Below the pieces are notes generated by a model, which made no database searches, was not told where the DNA came from, and was given only the letters and a program-made list of their open reading frames with translations. The translations under genes were made by a program, and so were the position numbers. Source: Zygnema cylindricum (Eukaryota > Streptophyta > Zygnematophyceae > Zygnematales > Zygnemataceae). Taken from it: DNA of 64,000 bases. The DNA is taken from positions 1 to 64,000 of the forward strand of contig JBBHKE010003381.1 in NCBI GenBank assembly GCA_037447655.1, in the 5' to 3' direction. Shown piece by piece: positions 1 to 11,128 of this stretch. Each line of letters opens with the position of its first letter. The first letter of the stretch is position 1.

Positions 1-44
<44 letters not shown>
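1..44. repeat. (GA)22 microsatellite
   Basis: Uninterrupted GA dinucleotide repeat at the window edge. It may continue to the left. The reverse-complement repeat (CT)n occurs at 13,889-14,008. Confidence 0.98.
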
Positions 45-47
<3 letters not shown>

Positions 48-879
48 TGAGATGTTGAAAGACACGCCATGGTTGCCGCGCTATTCTGAAAGGTGGCAAA
101 CTGAAGTAGAGGGCATTTTTACCAAAATGTCGCCATTGACCGAATTTGAACATGGGTCTTACCGACTACATACATCGGAACGCCATAACCATTAAGCCAT
201 CGACAAACTGATGAACTCATTAAGTTTGATACTTTAATTAAACTGTGACTCAACAGCTAATTCACACCAAACTAACTATGAGACGCATGTGAATCAATTC
301 ACGCACGAACGCGAATCTGAACTGTGTAAATTTAATTAATAGGGCGGCCTTCATTTGAAGCGCCACCCGGAATTAGCTTTTGGCGGCCTTTGGAGATAGC
401 GTCACGCAATACCACATGGCGCCACATTATAGGATACAAGAGAAGATGGGAGGAGGAACCATGGCTCCCAATTTGACAAGCATCACCTTGAAGGCCATGT
501 CGTTCAATCGTTGTACAATATGTAAATTAGCCACTATACCTTTTTCAACTATACACTGTTTTTATTGAACTAGGGTTTTGTAATAGGTAGCAGAGAGTAG
601 GCACACTAGGACTTAGTAATATTTGAGGCGCCTCTCTCCAGGTGACCTATTGTATAAATTGGCTGTCTTTGGCTAGCCATAACTAATTGCTCAAAGGAGC
701 AAATTCAGTGATTCTTTTTGCGTTGGACTGAAAGGATTCTTGTTCTCACAGAGGTGAAGCTAGTTTGAGTCATTGCCTGCTAGGGTGGAAGTAATTATTG
801 GGGAAATCAAAGTGGTTGATGCTATCAAAGTTGTTACTTGTTAACATTCTGTAAGGCAATGGAGCCCCATAGAATTTCA
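45..879 (+). repeat. 5' LTR of Cop-1 (left edge unresolved)
   Basis: The right edge is fixed by the terminal CA at 879 directly before the primer binding site. The region from about 340 onwards resembles the U3 of the other Copia LTRs, and 640-879 resembles their R-U5, including the conserved stretch near 700-720. The left edge is not visible: no TGTTGAAAT-type start is seen before the GA microsatellite, so 45 is only an outer limit. Confidence 0.65.
653..660 (+). promoter_or_regulatory. TATA box of the Cop-1 LTR
   Basis: TATAAATT lies about 225 bp before the end of the LTR, the same relative place as TATAAATA in the LTRs of Cop-3 and Cop-7. It is likely the core promoter for the element RNA. 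Confidence 0.6.
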
Positions 880-894
880 GGTTACGGGCCCACC
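880..894 (+). promoter_or_regulatory. Primer binding site of Cop-1 (half-tRNA iMet type)
   Basis: GGTTACGGGCCCACC directly follows the LTR. It differs by one base from the GGTTATGGGCCCACC seen in Cop-3 and Cop-5, which complements the anticodon arm of initiator tRNA-Met. The T-to-C change also destroys the ATG that serves as the gag start in sister copies. Confidence 0.85.
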
Positions 895-1132
895 ATCTAC
901 GGTGGCCATAAAAGATATTTCAAGCGTTATCTATAAGGGGAAAAAAGGAGGACAACCCAATGAACAAGAAATGGGAGCTCCAAAGACAGGCGTTTGTCAC
1001 TTTTGTAAAACACCGAGACATTTCATGGCTGATTGCACCAGATTGGAAGAGTTAAGTATCAAATACAGACAGGTGAACAGCAACAAAGAGGAGATGGAGA
1101 ATCTTCCCTGCAATAAGAAAAAAAATAATTAA
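884..1132 (+). pseudogene. Cop-1 gag remnant with CCHC zinc knuckle
   Basis: The frame runs from the primer site (ACG replacing ATG) through Gly-Pro-Pro-Ser-Thr-Val and then jumps into the basic linker before the zinc knuckle. The knuckle CHFCKTPRHFMADC is intact (C-x2-C-x4-H-x4-C). Comparison with Cop-2 and Cop-5 shows that almost the whole capsid-like N-terminal domain was removed by a deletion that kept the frame. A lysine-rich tail follows, and the frame ends in TAA at 1,130. The product would be an RNA-binding fragment, probably not expressed. Confidence 0.8.
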
Positions 1133-2112
1133 GTGGAAATACCAAGAAAGCAAAAATATGCATTTGGAGGTAAGATGGAACCCTCGGAGGAAGGATAGAT
1201 CATCGATTCGGGAGCATTTTTGCATATGTGCAAAGACAAAAGGTGGTTTACGAAGTTGAGGAAGACCCGTACTATTGAGATAGAATATCGGGATGGTAGA
1301 GTTATGACTACAAACCTTGTTGGATCAATGGATCTACAGGTCCTAGTTGAAGGGAAAGTCTCCATTGTCACTCTTTCAGATGTGCTATATATACCACAGC
1401 TTAGCAAAAATCTAATCTCTATAGCTGTCTTAGATGAGAAAGATTTTGTCACAAGAAATATAAAAAGAAGGTTCACTGTTAGTTTTGATGGTGAGATCTA
1501 TTTCATAGCTAAAAAGGGTAGCCATGAAATGTTCATAATTTAACTTTGCAATGAAAAGAAAGGTGTCCTCTACTCTTGTGTAAGTGATATTATGTTGTGG
1601 CATAAGAAACTCAGACATTTACATCTAGACAGATTAAAAGAAATGAAGACTAAGGGAATAGTAGATGGGATAAAGTTTGAGGAATGTGAAATGGTAGATG
1701 GTTGTAGTGGTTGTGCACAAGGGAAGATCCATAGACTTTCTTTCCCAAAGGTTGCCTCTTATAGGAGAGAGAAGATCTTTGAGCTTGTATACACAAATGT
1801 GTGGGGACCGGCGAGATATCTCTCACACGGAGGGAAAAGGTATATGATGACAATCACCGGTGACTAGTCTTGATATATTAAGGTATACTTCATTAATCAT
1901 AAGTCACAATTGTTGCGGTACATTAAGGAATATAAAATTTGTAGTGAGAAACTTCATGAGACCTCCATAAAAGAAGTAAGAAGTGATAATGGGGGGGAGT
2001 ACACCTCAAATGAGTTCAAAGAGTTTTTAATAAACGAAGAAATTCATCATCAAAAAAATTGTTCCCCATAATCCGGAGAAAAATAGAGTAGTCGAAAGAC
2101 TAAATAGGATTC
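1133..2112 (+). pseudogene. Cop-1 protease, GAG-pre-integrase and partial integrase
   Basis: A retropepsin active site (IIDSGA, about 1,200-1,217) follows a stop that replaces the Trp found in Cop-7. The GAG-pre-integrase domain leads into the HHCC zinc finger of integrase (about 1,595-1,720). The first catalytic Asp of the integrase core is Asn here (YTNVWGP). The second Asp region (SDNGG, about 1,982-1,999) is followed by a frameshift in a run of seven G. Stops also occur near 1,541 and 1,864. Function is lost. Confidence 0.88.
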
Positions 2113-4285
2113 ACGGTGTACTTAGTGTTGCGTATCGGAAATCGAAGACTCAATATCCACAAAGGTCTCAATCTATGCCGATATGGCAGTTCAATTGCAT
2201 TGGTAACCCTGATTTCTGTACAGGTTTCAAACGACAATAAAATTTATACGATTTGAATTGTTGGAAGCATCGTAAAAGTTAGGCAACAAAAGTAGAATAA
2301 TCAAATTTTTAGCCTTAAATTTAAAGTATAAAATACCATAAAGAACTTAAAACCCTTCAAAACTAAAAAATCGCCTCAAAAAAACTATTAATGTCGATAC
2401 AAATCTTGAAATACAATGAAAAACCGTTAAAATATTGATTCAAGTGATTTAGAAGACGAGCTTTATACAGAAAAAACACGACATTTTTACATTTTTTTTG
2501 TTATAAGTGTCAAAAATTATATGCGAAATTTTACAGTTTGTTATCCAAAAACACAGTAAAATTAGTAAATGCCAATTTTGTAACATTCTATATATATCAC
2601 TACTTATAAAATCGACAAAGCAACACTGGTTTTTAGACTTATCAACTCTAAAATTGGTTAGGAGTCGTGGACTGCTTCTTCCAAATCGAATACGCATTAG
2701 ATCGATTTCGTCGATATCCCATCGATACTATTGTATTATCAAAAGATGTCAATTCACACAAGGTCTTACTTTGTGCATTTTATACTTAAATCTTTATTGT
2801 TGATGACAGTTAATAATTGTACGATATAAAACAATAAACATTTGGAGATAAAAATCACAAAGACGTATAAACTTTTACAAATTTAAGTTCGACCATTTGT
2901 AGTATATGCCCAAGTGAACCTTGGTGTGTTGAACAATTTTCTCTGTTTCAAAAAATTAGTGTCATCAATGACTTACAAACGGTGGGTAGAGATTAAGTGT
3001 TTTGTATATGCTTTGGCTGACATATGTTACCCCAAAACACTTCAGCAATGTTAGTTTTTAATGGTCAAATAGTTTGGTTGCTTAGCCAAATAAAACTTAC
3101 CAGAGTCCAAAGTAAACTTGGATCTTGACGCGCTTATCAAATAACATTGGAAAGTATACGTTGCAACGCGACTATTATTTTTTTATCACTTGCGGCCACA
3201 ATGGGTGTTTAAAATTCAACATTTAACAACGAGCAATAAAGTTTAACAGGGTCATATTTAGCGGTTGGCAGGGCTCCACGTCTTCAGGCATATCTATAAA
3301 ATACTTATAAAGAAAGGCATTGTGCCAGTTAAATTTACGGGGAGGAATTAATAACGTGGCAGTAAAATGTGGGTAAATGTAAACAAGTTGGTGAAAAAGC
3401 GAGCTTAAGGCTAAAAAACGGTTATAGCAATCAAAAAATAATGTTTGAAAACTTATAAGGGCTAAGATTTGAAAAGAGAAAAAACATGTGTCTGGAGCTG
3501 TCACACAACTTTATTAACCTATAAAAGGGCCATTTAGTTAAAGAGGAAGCGTGAATGATTAATGAAAAAAACAATTATCCACTCTTAACGAATAAATTAA
3601 CCTATTGACAACTTTGAAAGTATTGTAACAACATGAGCCACCCTTAATACTATAATGTCCCTATCCATATATGCCCAAAAAAATCCACGGAGGTGTGGGG
3701 TAGCACGAATATAGGTCGTGACCAAATATGGTTGTAGCACCCAAATAAACTAATGGTTTGTTTATCATGGCCAAACTTCCAAAAGTCGTATAAAATAATG
3801 AAATAAGTTGGTGTAACATCGTGTGTTTTTTATGTGTCATTGGGCCTTTAGATATGCTTCTAGAAAGTTAGGTGAATTACCAAGTAAAATACAATAACCC
3901 ACAACATTCAGATATGAAAAAGAAGATAATGCATTTGATGTGTAGGGGTGTCTAACTTTACAATTTTTTTATTTTTTTTACGAGTAAAAATGTATGAGCA
4001 CATTATATGCTCACATAAGTATTTTAATTTTGTTTTTTTTTTTGTTTTGCCTGTTTACATGGTATTTTTTTTGCGTTTTAAGGTTTTTAAGCTATTTGAC
4101 AAGAAATTTCAGTCCCCTTAGCAAACGAGCCAAAGTGTGGCCACCGAAGTTTGCCTAATTAACGGAGCCCGCGGACGCGCCATGGTGAGGCCACCGAAAT
4201 TTGTCGAAATTTGCCCTCGGACGTTCCACAAAGGGCTTCCAAAATATGGTTAAGTATTGGAGCTAACAGAGGGGCCATAGGAGGC
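2113..4285. other. Unassigned AT-rich sequence
   Basis: I see no recognisable coding region, RNA gene or repeat with a second copy in this window. The open frames here are short and have no family signature. It could be host intergenic DNA or strongly decayed transposon sequence. Confidence 0.6.
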
Positions 4286-5097
4286 TGTTGAAATTTATGT
4301 ATTTTCTAGGTCTGAATAGGAAAAACAAAAGGAGAAAGTCAGCAAAGGCAGCCTGCTTCTCGCTCCACTCTCTTGTCCCCATTCTTGTTGCAGTACAAAC
4401 ATGGCTGCCTAAGCTGTTTAAAGAAAAAGAGAATAGGCTAGATACTCAGTGCAGTGTATACTAGTAGAAAAGTAGTTGTCGACACCAAGATTTGATCATG
4501 GAACCTACCACTTGTTAGTTTAGCCGGTAGTTTTTAGCTTTATCCTATAGTATAGGAACAATGCTAGGATATATAGGCTACGATAAATATTTAAATAAAT
4601 ACACGTTGAAGATTCCATTTAACTAATAGAACGGAATCTTCAACATAGAATTTACTGTAGCTTATATATGTTGTGATTTGAAAACTTTAGTACTCAGTAA
4701 ATAAATCAAAGAGAGAGGGATTTGTACTTAGAATAATTTTTTGGTATACACACTTAAGTACTAACCCCTAATAGTGTTACAGTAGTAAAAGGACAAAAGA
4801 GTGTACCGTACTTCTACAAGGACACGCATCAGCAGATAAGGATTTTGCAGATTTTTCGAAATGGCGCCAACACTCACATACACGTGTCTAACATCGAACG
4901 AGCGGATTCGCAGAATCGAACGGGTGAAGTTTAGACCAGACATCCGGTAAATTGACTGTACGGATTCAATATGGAACGTTGATTCGAATCGTGTCGACGG
5001 ACGCGATTTGTGCGGGACCATTAGTGACAAAGCTTGCCGTACGCACACAGGTACTTTGTACCGCACAACAACAGTCGCTTGGACTTATGTGAACCAT

Positions 5098-5964
5098 GTT
5101 GACTATGCATCAATTTGAAATAGGACCACAACTAATGATTTGGACGCATGTCGTCCATCACGAAGATTTACTTTTCATCTTACAACAAACCGTGAATTTG
5201 GAATTGACTAGTACGTACGCTTACTTTAATTTGGATAGATTCGCCAATTGCTGACCAAGCAAGTGGCGCAATGTATGTACGGCCACTATTTGTAAATATT
5301 TGATACAACATTAATTTGTATTTAGTGATCTAGTTTTTAGTGTTACATTCTTGAAATAGGATAAAAGTTACGATTAGGGTTTTGGACGTACTTTCGGTAC
5401 AGTAGACGTACCATTGACGTACAATGACTTTATTAGGGTACAGTACTTAGTTACACGTGTAGTACCTTGATTAGTACAAGGCTCATTAGATAGCTATGTG
5501 AGTATAAAATGTAGGACTTAGTTTATTTTCCAGTATCAGCTGAGTTTATCAAAGTAATGGCAAACTGTTTTCCTGCATCTTTGACCTGTCACTGTGATCA
5601 CTCAGATTGATATCTTGATATGAAACTTTGTGTGGATGTTTTATGATATAGAAACTATATGGCGGTGTAGTTTCATTCTGTTTTGCTAATTCTGTAGAAG
5701 TTTGTGAGAGATTTACTTGGTTAGTTTGATAAGCTGTCAGCTGTTTTTGGGAAACGCTGGAGATCATATCTTTTAGATTCATTTGTGGATCAGGCTGTCA
5801 CTTTGGTAGGTTATAGTGTTGAGTACATACTACATACAGGTGCAGTTTGAGGTGCTTTTGTATATTGTGGAGTAACCTGTGTTATTTTAAACACAAATGT
5901 TTTGGGGTAGTATATGGGTGTTTTCCGTGAGTAATAGATGGTTGAAATAGGCTATGGACAACAA
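5098..5964 (+). repeat. Diverged family-B solo LTR nested in the Cop-2 LTR
   Basis: The segment from about 5,490 to 5,964 aligns collinearly with the 3' half of the TRG-B LTRs (28,535-29,003 and 32,138-32,606). Shared stretches include ATGGCAAACTGTTTTC, CATCTTTGACCTGT and the terminal CTATGGACAACA. The 5' half is much more diverged, so the left edge at TGTTGACTATG is tentative. No clear target duplication is visible. Confidence 0.65.
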
Positions 5965-6343
5965 TATACCATACGAAACAAATGTTACAAACATTTTTTT
6001 CGACGGTCCGTATCAAAAGCCGAATTTTATCGATAGCCGTGGTGCGAGTCGGGATTCCGGAATGGCCGCCTTGGCGTTTTCGGGAGCAGCCACTCCGGAT
6101 GACACGTGGCAATTTTGTGGAGGATTGCGGGATCTCCGGAATGCGAATTGACAAAGTCCCGATGTGACAAATGTCACATTATGGCGATGGAGTACAAATA
6201 TCGTACAGAAAGTACTCTGGCACCTGCACTTTCTTGTACGGTACAATCTTATGATTGGTCCGTACTTCAGTAGAAGGGATTTTAGAGAGGGAATAGGACT
6301 TAGTATTCTTCTGGTAGGTAGCCGCCTTTGTGAGAGAGCACCT

Positions 6344-6350
6344 TATATAA
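6344..6350 (+). promoter_or_regulatory. TATA box of the Cop-2 LTR
   Basis: TATATAA about 370 bp before the LTR end, in the position of the TATA boxes of the sister LTRs. Confidence 0.55.
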
Positions 6351-6720
6351 AGGGCTAACTTTGAGCAGCCATATCTATCAATTTACTTGACCAATTTCAG
6401 TGATTGTTTTTGCTGCCGACTAAGGTGAGTCCAAGCTACACAAGGATGTAGTAGGTCAGATTTTTTTTTTGCCAGGGTGGCTGAATTTCTAAGGGAAAGT
6501 CAAAGTGGGGAATATTATCCAAAACTCATTTTCTTACTTTTCATTCTATGGTAGAACTGAGCACACAGAAAGTCTTATTTCACAGGGGTGAGATTGTAAT
6601 GGGGTTTTGATTGTCAAAGGGTCAATCATTTGGGTTTATATAAAGTTGGAGTCACCACTATCTAGATAAGCTTCTTGTGAGCTGCCTACTCTGAGGACCA
6701 ATAGAGGTCTCAAAGTTACA

Positions 6721-6735
6721 TGTTATGGGCCCACC
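6721..6735 (+). promoter_or_regulatory. Primer binding site of Cop-2
   Basis: TGTTATGGGCCCACC follows the LTR and differs only at the first base from the consensus site. It contains the ATG used as the gag start in sister copies. Confidence 0.85.
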
Positions 6736-7494
6736 ATCCAGATGCCTATGTTTGATGGAACAGACTTCACTTATTGGGAGTTTACGATGCAGGGATTGCT
6801 TTTCGAAAAGCACTTATGGGGAATTGTTTTGGGACAAGTGAGGTGTCCGCCACTAGGCCTTGGTGGAACTCACAACCGAGATTTATCTGGGGCTTCCCAG
6901 AAAACCAACCAGATTTTAGATGCAACGGTAGGTGAAGGGAAAATCATTGCCATGGAAGGGGGAAAAGGGGAGAAAGGAAAAGAGAAACCTATGGTGAGGG
7001 GACTCAGGCTCTCGGCTACGGTCCCACTTGTAGGGATTAAAACTAAAACTGAAAAAACTGACAGTAGAATTTGGGAGTATAAAAACACTATAGCAAAACA
7101 TCTTATACTTAGAAATGTGTCTAAGTCCATAGCTATCACTCTTTTAAATCTAACAAAGTCTTCAGAAATTTGGGAAACACTAAGACAGATTTATAAAAGT
7201 GAGACTATACAGAGGTAGCAGTTAGTAAAACAAGAAATAGAGGCCTATGTTTATAAAAGCTCTAACATGATAGAGTTTTGCAATGATATTAATGCTGTCG
7301 TGCATGAGAGACAAGCAAGGGAACATGCATCAAAACTAACAAAGTCATGTTCACAAACATATATAACAACGAAAATAAATATGAAATGCCAAAAAGTATA
7401 TACACCATGTGAAGGAATAAAGATAAAAATGACCCACAGAGAGATGGGGAAGAATACTCCCCTGGAGTCAAGTGGACCCAATAATTTATACTAA
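6725..7494 (+). pseudogene. Cop-2 gag, N-terminal half
   Basis: Copia-type Gag (DUF4219/UBN2-like). The hallmark FDGTDFTYWE lies at the N terminus, and the WEYKN and IWETLRQIY stretches match the Gag of Cop-3, Cop-5 and Cop-7. The ATG in the primer site is out of frame with the main frame starting at 6,742, because one base is missing near 6,737. A TAG at 7,216 replaces a coding codon before QLVKQEIEAYVY. Homology ends before the zinc knuckle, so this copy cannot make a complete nucleocapsid. Confidence 0.85.
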
Positions 7495-7509
7495 GCCACG
7501 AGGGAGCCA

Positions 7510-7514
7510 CTAGG
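7510..7514. repeat. Left target-site duplication of Cop-3 (CTAGG)
   Basis: CTAGG directly before the LTR start and repeated at 13,864-13,868. Five bases is normal for Copia integration. Confidence 0.92.
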
Positions 7515-8512
7515 TGCAATTCTGTGTCTCGATTGGATCACTGAATTCAGGAAGCCTGTAGATAACTTTTGGCTAGCCCTCTTTCAATTTGGATCATTGC
7601 TACCCAAGCAAGCAAATAGACAATCTGACATCACCCCTATGCATTGTGGACTCCCATGAGTCCAGAGAAAAAAGAATCACTGAAAATGCCCAACCAGGCA
7701 ATTATTTATCAAGTGGCAAGGATACCGCTATTTATACAAGCTTGTTGGGAGAGAGGCGGCTACCTCATCAATCCTCTAAGTCCTAAATTCTTCTCAAAAC
7801 CCCTATCTACTGATGTACGAACAAATCAAAAGACTTTACAGTACAGAAAGGTACTAAGGCCGATGTACTTTCTGTACGGCCTGTGTACGACAAGGCCATG
7901 GAGTGGACGTCTATCTCCTCCAGACTTGTCCTTTCGCTCCTTAGGATTCCTACTTCCCAATAATATCTTGCCACGTGTTGACAGGTCATGTCACGTCTGA
8001 AAACCGCCAAAGTGTCTATTCCGGGATCCCGGCAATGATGCGGACCGTCGGATCCATACCGACTTTTAATGTTTGCTGTCAAAAATAACAAATGTCCGTA
8101 CATTTGTTTTGTACGCACTAAACCTCAACTAGTTTCTATGTCCTTATTATTATTATTCCGTTGAACGAATTAATGAGCTTCCTAATTTTTAAATAGTTAT
8201 CAAACACTATGTATCCTAACGGACTACTACGACAGACCGGTAAGAGCTGACGGCTACGCCATGCTCTGTCGATCGGAGGTTCAAGTCTTGCTAGACTCAA
8301 CCTTTTTGTTCAGAGTGACTTAGGTCACTCTTTAGTCCTGTCTATGGAGCTGAGGCAGCCATGGCTCTACCGCCTTTTTTTTCCTTCAGTGAGTACAACA
8401 AGTATGGTGGCTAGAGAGAGAAGGTGGAGGCAGGCTGTCTGTACTTTTTTTTTTAGTTATTTTACCTAATTAAGACCTAGAAAATACCTTCCCAAAATCA
8501 GTGATTTCAACA
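7515..8512 (-). repeat. 3' LTR of Cop-3
   Basis: Runs on the plus strand from TGCAATTC to TTTCAACA (TG...CA ends on either strand). It pairs with 12,863-13,863. It contains the GTAC-rich U3 block near 7,840-7,900, the T-arm-like motif at 8,278-8,288, a GAGTGAC/GTCACTC hairpin near 8,313-8,330 and the arm-conserving hairpin at 8,355-8,436. Confidence 0.94.
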
Positions 8513-8524
8513 CTCCCCTTATTT
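8513..8524 (-). promoter_or_regulatory. Polypurine tract of Cop-3
   Basis: On the minus strand AAATAAGGGGAG abuts the 3' LTR. This is the expected plus-strand DNA primer site. Confidence 0.85.
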
Positions 8525-10094
8525 TGTAGTCTAATTTTAGTTTCTCTTTTAAATCACACTTTGCTCTACAATATTTTAACTTGGGAGATAGCACAGGTTT
8601 TGTCATCATATCAGCTACCATTTCCCCATCACCCCTGTACACCAGATTCACAATTTTGTTTTCAACTTTTTCCCTCACAAAATTCAATCTTATATCGATA
8701 TGCTTAGCCTTGAAATGATGTTTTGGATTGGCTGCAATTTTAATTGCAGCCTGATTATCACAAAACACTTCATGCACTCATTTTTTCATATACCCCAGTT
8801 CTTGCAATAAAAACTTGACCCACATCAGCTCTTTCACAGCAGAACAAGAGGCCATATACTCAGCCTCCATAGTGGATTGAGCAACCACATTTTGTTCTTT
8901 GCTACTCTAGCAGCAAGCACCTTCCCCCACATAGAACACATAACCAGAAGCGTATCTTTTTATAGGTGCATCCCCATAACTGGCATCACTCCAAGTAGTG
9001 ACGTCAGTGTGCTCCCCTCCCGAATGCAACCATAGATCCCTAGTTCCCACTAGATATCTTATTACTCTCTTGGCTGCCTCCCAGTCTCTCTTCCTACGAT
9101 CATTAAGACTCCTACTTAGGACTCCAACTGCTGCTGCTATGTACGGTCTAGTACAATTCATAAAGTAAATCAATTTTTCTACAACCTGTCTGTACGGAAT
9201 AGACTTCATAAACAATCTCTCTTCTGGACTCATCTGATCATCTGGTATCATCACTCCTCCTTCTACACTCCCATCACTTATTTTCTTCAAGTCCATGGGA
9301 GTGGTACAACTGTTTGCCTTTTCCATGTGAAATTTGTCAAACATATTTTCGATAGCTTCTTTCTGAGTAAGTTTGATTATCCTTTTCCCCCTATCTCTTT
9401 CCATTTGAATTCCCAAAATATTTTTAGCCTCCCTTAAATCCTTCATGTCAAATCTGCCCCTAAGATCCTTTTTTAGCTTATTGATCTTTTCAATAGACTT
9501 ACTTAGCACCAGCAAATCATCCATATAAATTGCAATAAAAATCACACCATTCTCATCCTCAAATTTATAAATAGAATGGTTAGAACTGATCCGAATGTAT
9601 CCCTGACCAGTGAGAAACTCATCTAGTTTCTTGTTCCATTGTCTGGGAGCTTGCTTCAGTCCATATAAAGACTTTATGAGCCTGTAGACTTTGCTCTCCT
9701 CTCCTTCCTCTAAAAAACCCTTTGGCTGCTGCATGAAGATTTCTTCCTCTAGTTCACCATTGTGGAAGGCGGTCTTGATATCCATCTGGTGAATTTCCTT
9801 GTCTTCCGTTGCTGCTAGACTAAGGAGAATCCTAACAAATGGGAACCAAACCATAGGAGCAAAAGTCTCCTCATAATCTATCATTTCTTTTTGGGTGAAC
9901 CCATTTGCTACCCACCGAGACTTATATCTCTCAATGGTATTATCTGGTTTCAGCTTTAGTTTAAATACCCATTTGCACCCGATAGGTTTTCTGTCTGGAG
10001 GGTAGTCCACTAGCTCCCAAGTATTCGCTTCCATGATGGAACCCATCTCATCATTTATAGCTCTGACCCAGCGGTCTTTCTCGGGACTGTCCAT
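8525..10094 (-). pseudogene. Cop-3 reverse transcriptase and RNase H
   Basis: A 395-codon open stretch (8,907-10,094) starts with the conserved SPEKDRWVRAINDEM entry to RT and contains KSLYGLKQAPRQW and the catalytic IYMDDLLVLS, where sister copies have YVDD. The SDASYGD motif of RNase H follows. A TAG replaces Trp in the CCWSSK stretch at about 8,909. The C-terminal RNase H part (VFCDNQAAIK, KHIDIRLNFV, MMTKP) continues at 8,525-8,777. Almost all of RT is open, so it decayed recently. Confidence 0.92.
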
Positions 10095-11128
10095 TGCCTT
10101 CGAGTATGACTAAGGCTCATCTGGGTGAGATAGCTTTGTTACCTTGTGAGAAGCATGTTTATATTGTAGTCTTTTGTTGCTCCTCCGTCCTCCCTCGAAG
10201 TCCGAAGCTGGAATGGAGGGAAGTCTTGGATTCCTCTGCACTGTCTCATCAGCTCCCCTATCCATGAAAACCGGTTCTGGCTCCTCTTCCTCTCTCTCCT
10301 CAGAGTGTGTGAAAATATGAGGAGATTTTGGTAAACCCACCCCATCTTGTATCTCCCCTGAATATGCAATCACGTTTTTAGTTGTGTCCTTTCTGGGAAG
10401 ATCTAAGTCATCCTCACTCTCGGACTCAAAACTGATTTTGATTTTCTTGGTGTATTTAAAGGGATCAAATGACTTTCTTTCATCCATGACAACTAGGTGC
10501 TTTACCAGAATGATATCTTGTTTGGCTAAGTCATAGACTCTATATCCCTTGACATCCTCATCGTATCCCACAAAATATCCCGGTTCCTTTAGCATCTTGT
10601 TTCTAGTATTTCTTATCTGTGTGAAGACTGTAAACTTGACTACCGAATACTTTCAAGTGAGAAATATCCGATTTCCTTCCAGCCCATCTCTCATAAGGTG
10701 TCATTCCTTTGACGGCTGTAGTGAGGACTCAATTCTTAATGTAGTTAGCACAGTTCATGGCTTCTGCCCAAAATCTTCTTCGTATTTTCTTATCTGCCAA
10801 CATACTACACACACTATCGCCCAAAGTCCGGTTCGACCTCTCAGCTACCCCATTTTGTTTTGGATTATTTGGTACAGTTTTTCTGATGTTGAACTCCCTC
10901 ATCTCTCAAGTATTCTTCAAACTGGTCAAAGGTGTACTCTCCCCCATTATCACTTGTTATTCTCTTAATGGGGGTTCCGTGCAACTTTACACTCCAGGCT
11001 TGGTATTCTTTGAAGTACTTTGGTGCTTCAGACTTTGTTTTCAGGAAGTAGACTCTAAAATATCTGGACCAATCATTAGTAATTGTCAGCATATACCTCT
11101 TCCCCCCAACCAAAGGTACTCTTGCTGG
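10095..11128 (-). pseudogene. Cop-3 integrase core and C-terminal linker
   Basis: The core fragment 10,865-11,113 carries the second catalytic Asp in SDNGGEYT. The third catalytic residue lies in NGVAERSNRT near 10,830-10,855, after a frameshift. The segment 10,110-10,595 is the C-terminal part, including GYDEDVKGYRVYDL and an acidic linker before RT. Several frame breaks separate the blocks. Confidence 0.87.

Larger units (their letters stand above)
45..2112 (+). mobile_element. Cop-1: truncated Ty1/Copia-type retrotransposon
   Basis: Plus-strand element with a 5' LTR, a half-tRNA-type primer binding site, a gag remnant reduced to its zinc knuckle, protease, GAG-pre-integrase and part of integrase. 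Homology ends near 2,112, inside integrase after the segment matching the third catalytic region. Reverse transcriptase, RNase H and the 3' LTR are absent. Its protein sequence is closest to Cop-4 at 20,674-21,243, so both belong to one subfamily. It is a dead copy with stops, a frameshift in the G run near 1,993 and a mutated start codon. Confidence 0.9.
4286..6720 (+). repeat. 5' LTR of Cop-2, enlarged by a nested LTR
   Basis: It begins TGTTGAAATT and shares the TATTTTCTAG stretch and the hairpin block near 4,345-4,415 with the other Copia LTRs. It ends TTACA at 6,720. At 2,435 bp it is more than twice the length of the related LTRs (about 1.0-1.2 kb). Part of the excess is the family-B LTR at about 5,098-5,964. 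A T-arm-like motif lies near 4,487-4,497. Confidence 0.75.
4286..7494 (+). mobile_element. Cop-2: Copia LTR plus broken gag
   Basis: Plus-strand element whose LTR starts TGTTGAAATT at 4,286 and ends at 6,720 before a primer binding site. Only gag follows, and it ends near 7,494, where homology stops 20 bp before Cop-3. No pol or 3' LTR remains. Confidence 0.82.

Noticed and set aside
5882-6246. Overlapping ORFs on both strands in the Cop-2 LTR
   Set aside because: They lie in U3 sequence that is homologous to non-coding U3 in the other LTRs; no domain.
8210-8310. Functional tRNA gene in the Cop-3 LTR
   Set aside because: The T-arm/B-box is good, but no consistent acceptor stem, D-arm or anticodon arm can be drawn, and the motif is repeated in every LTR of the family.
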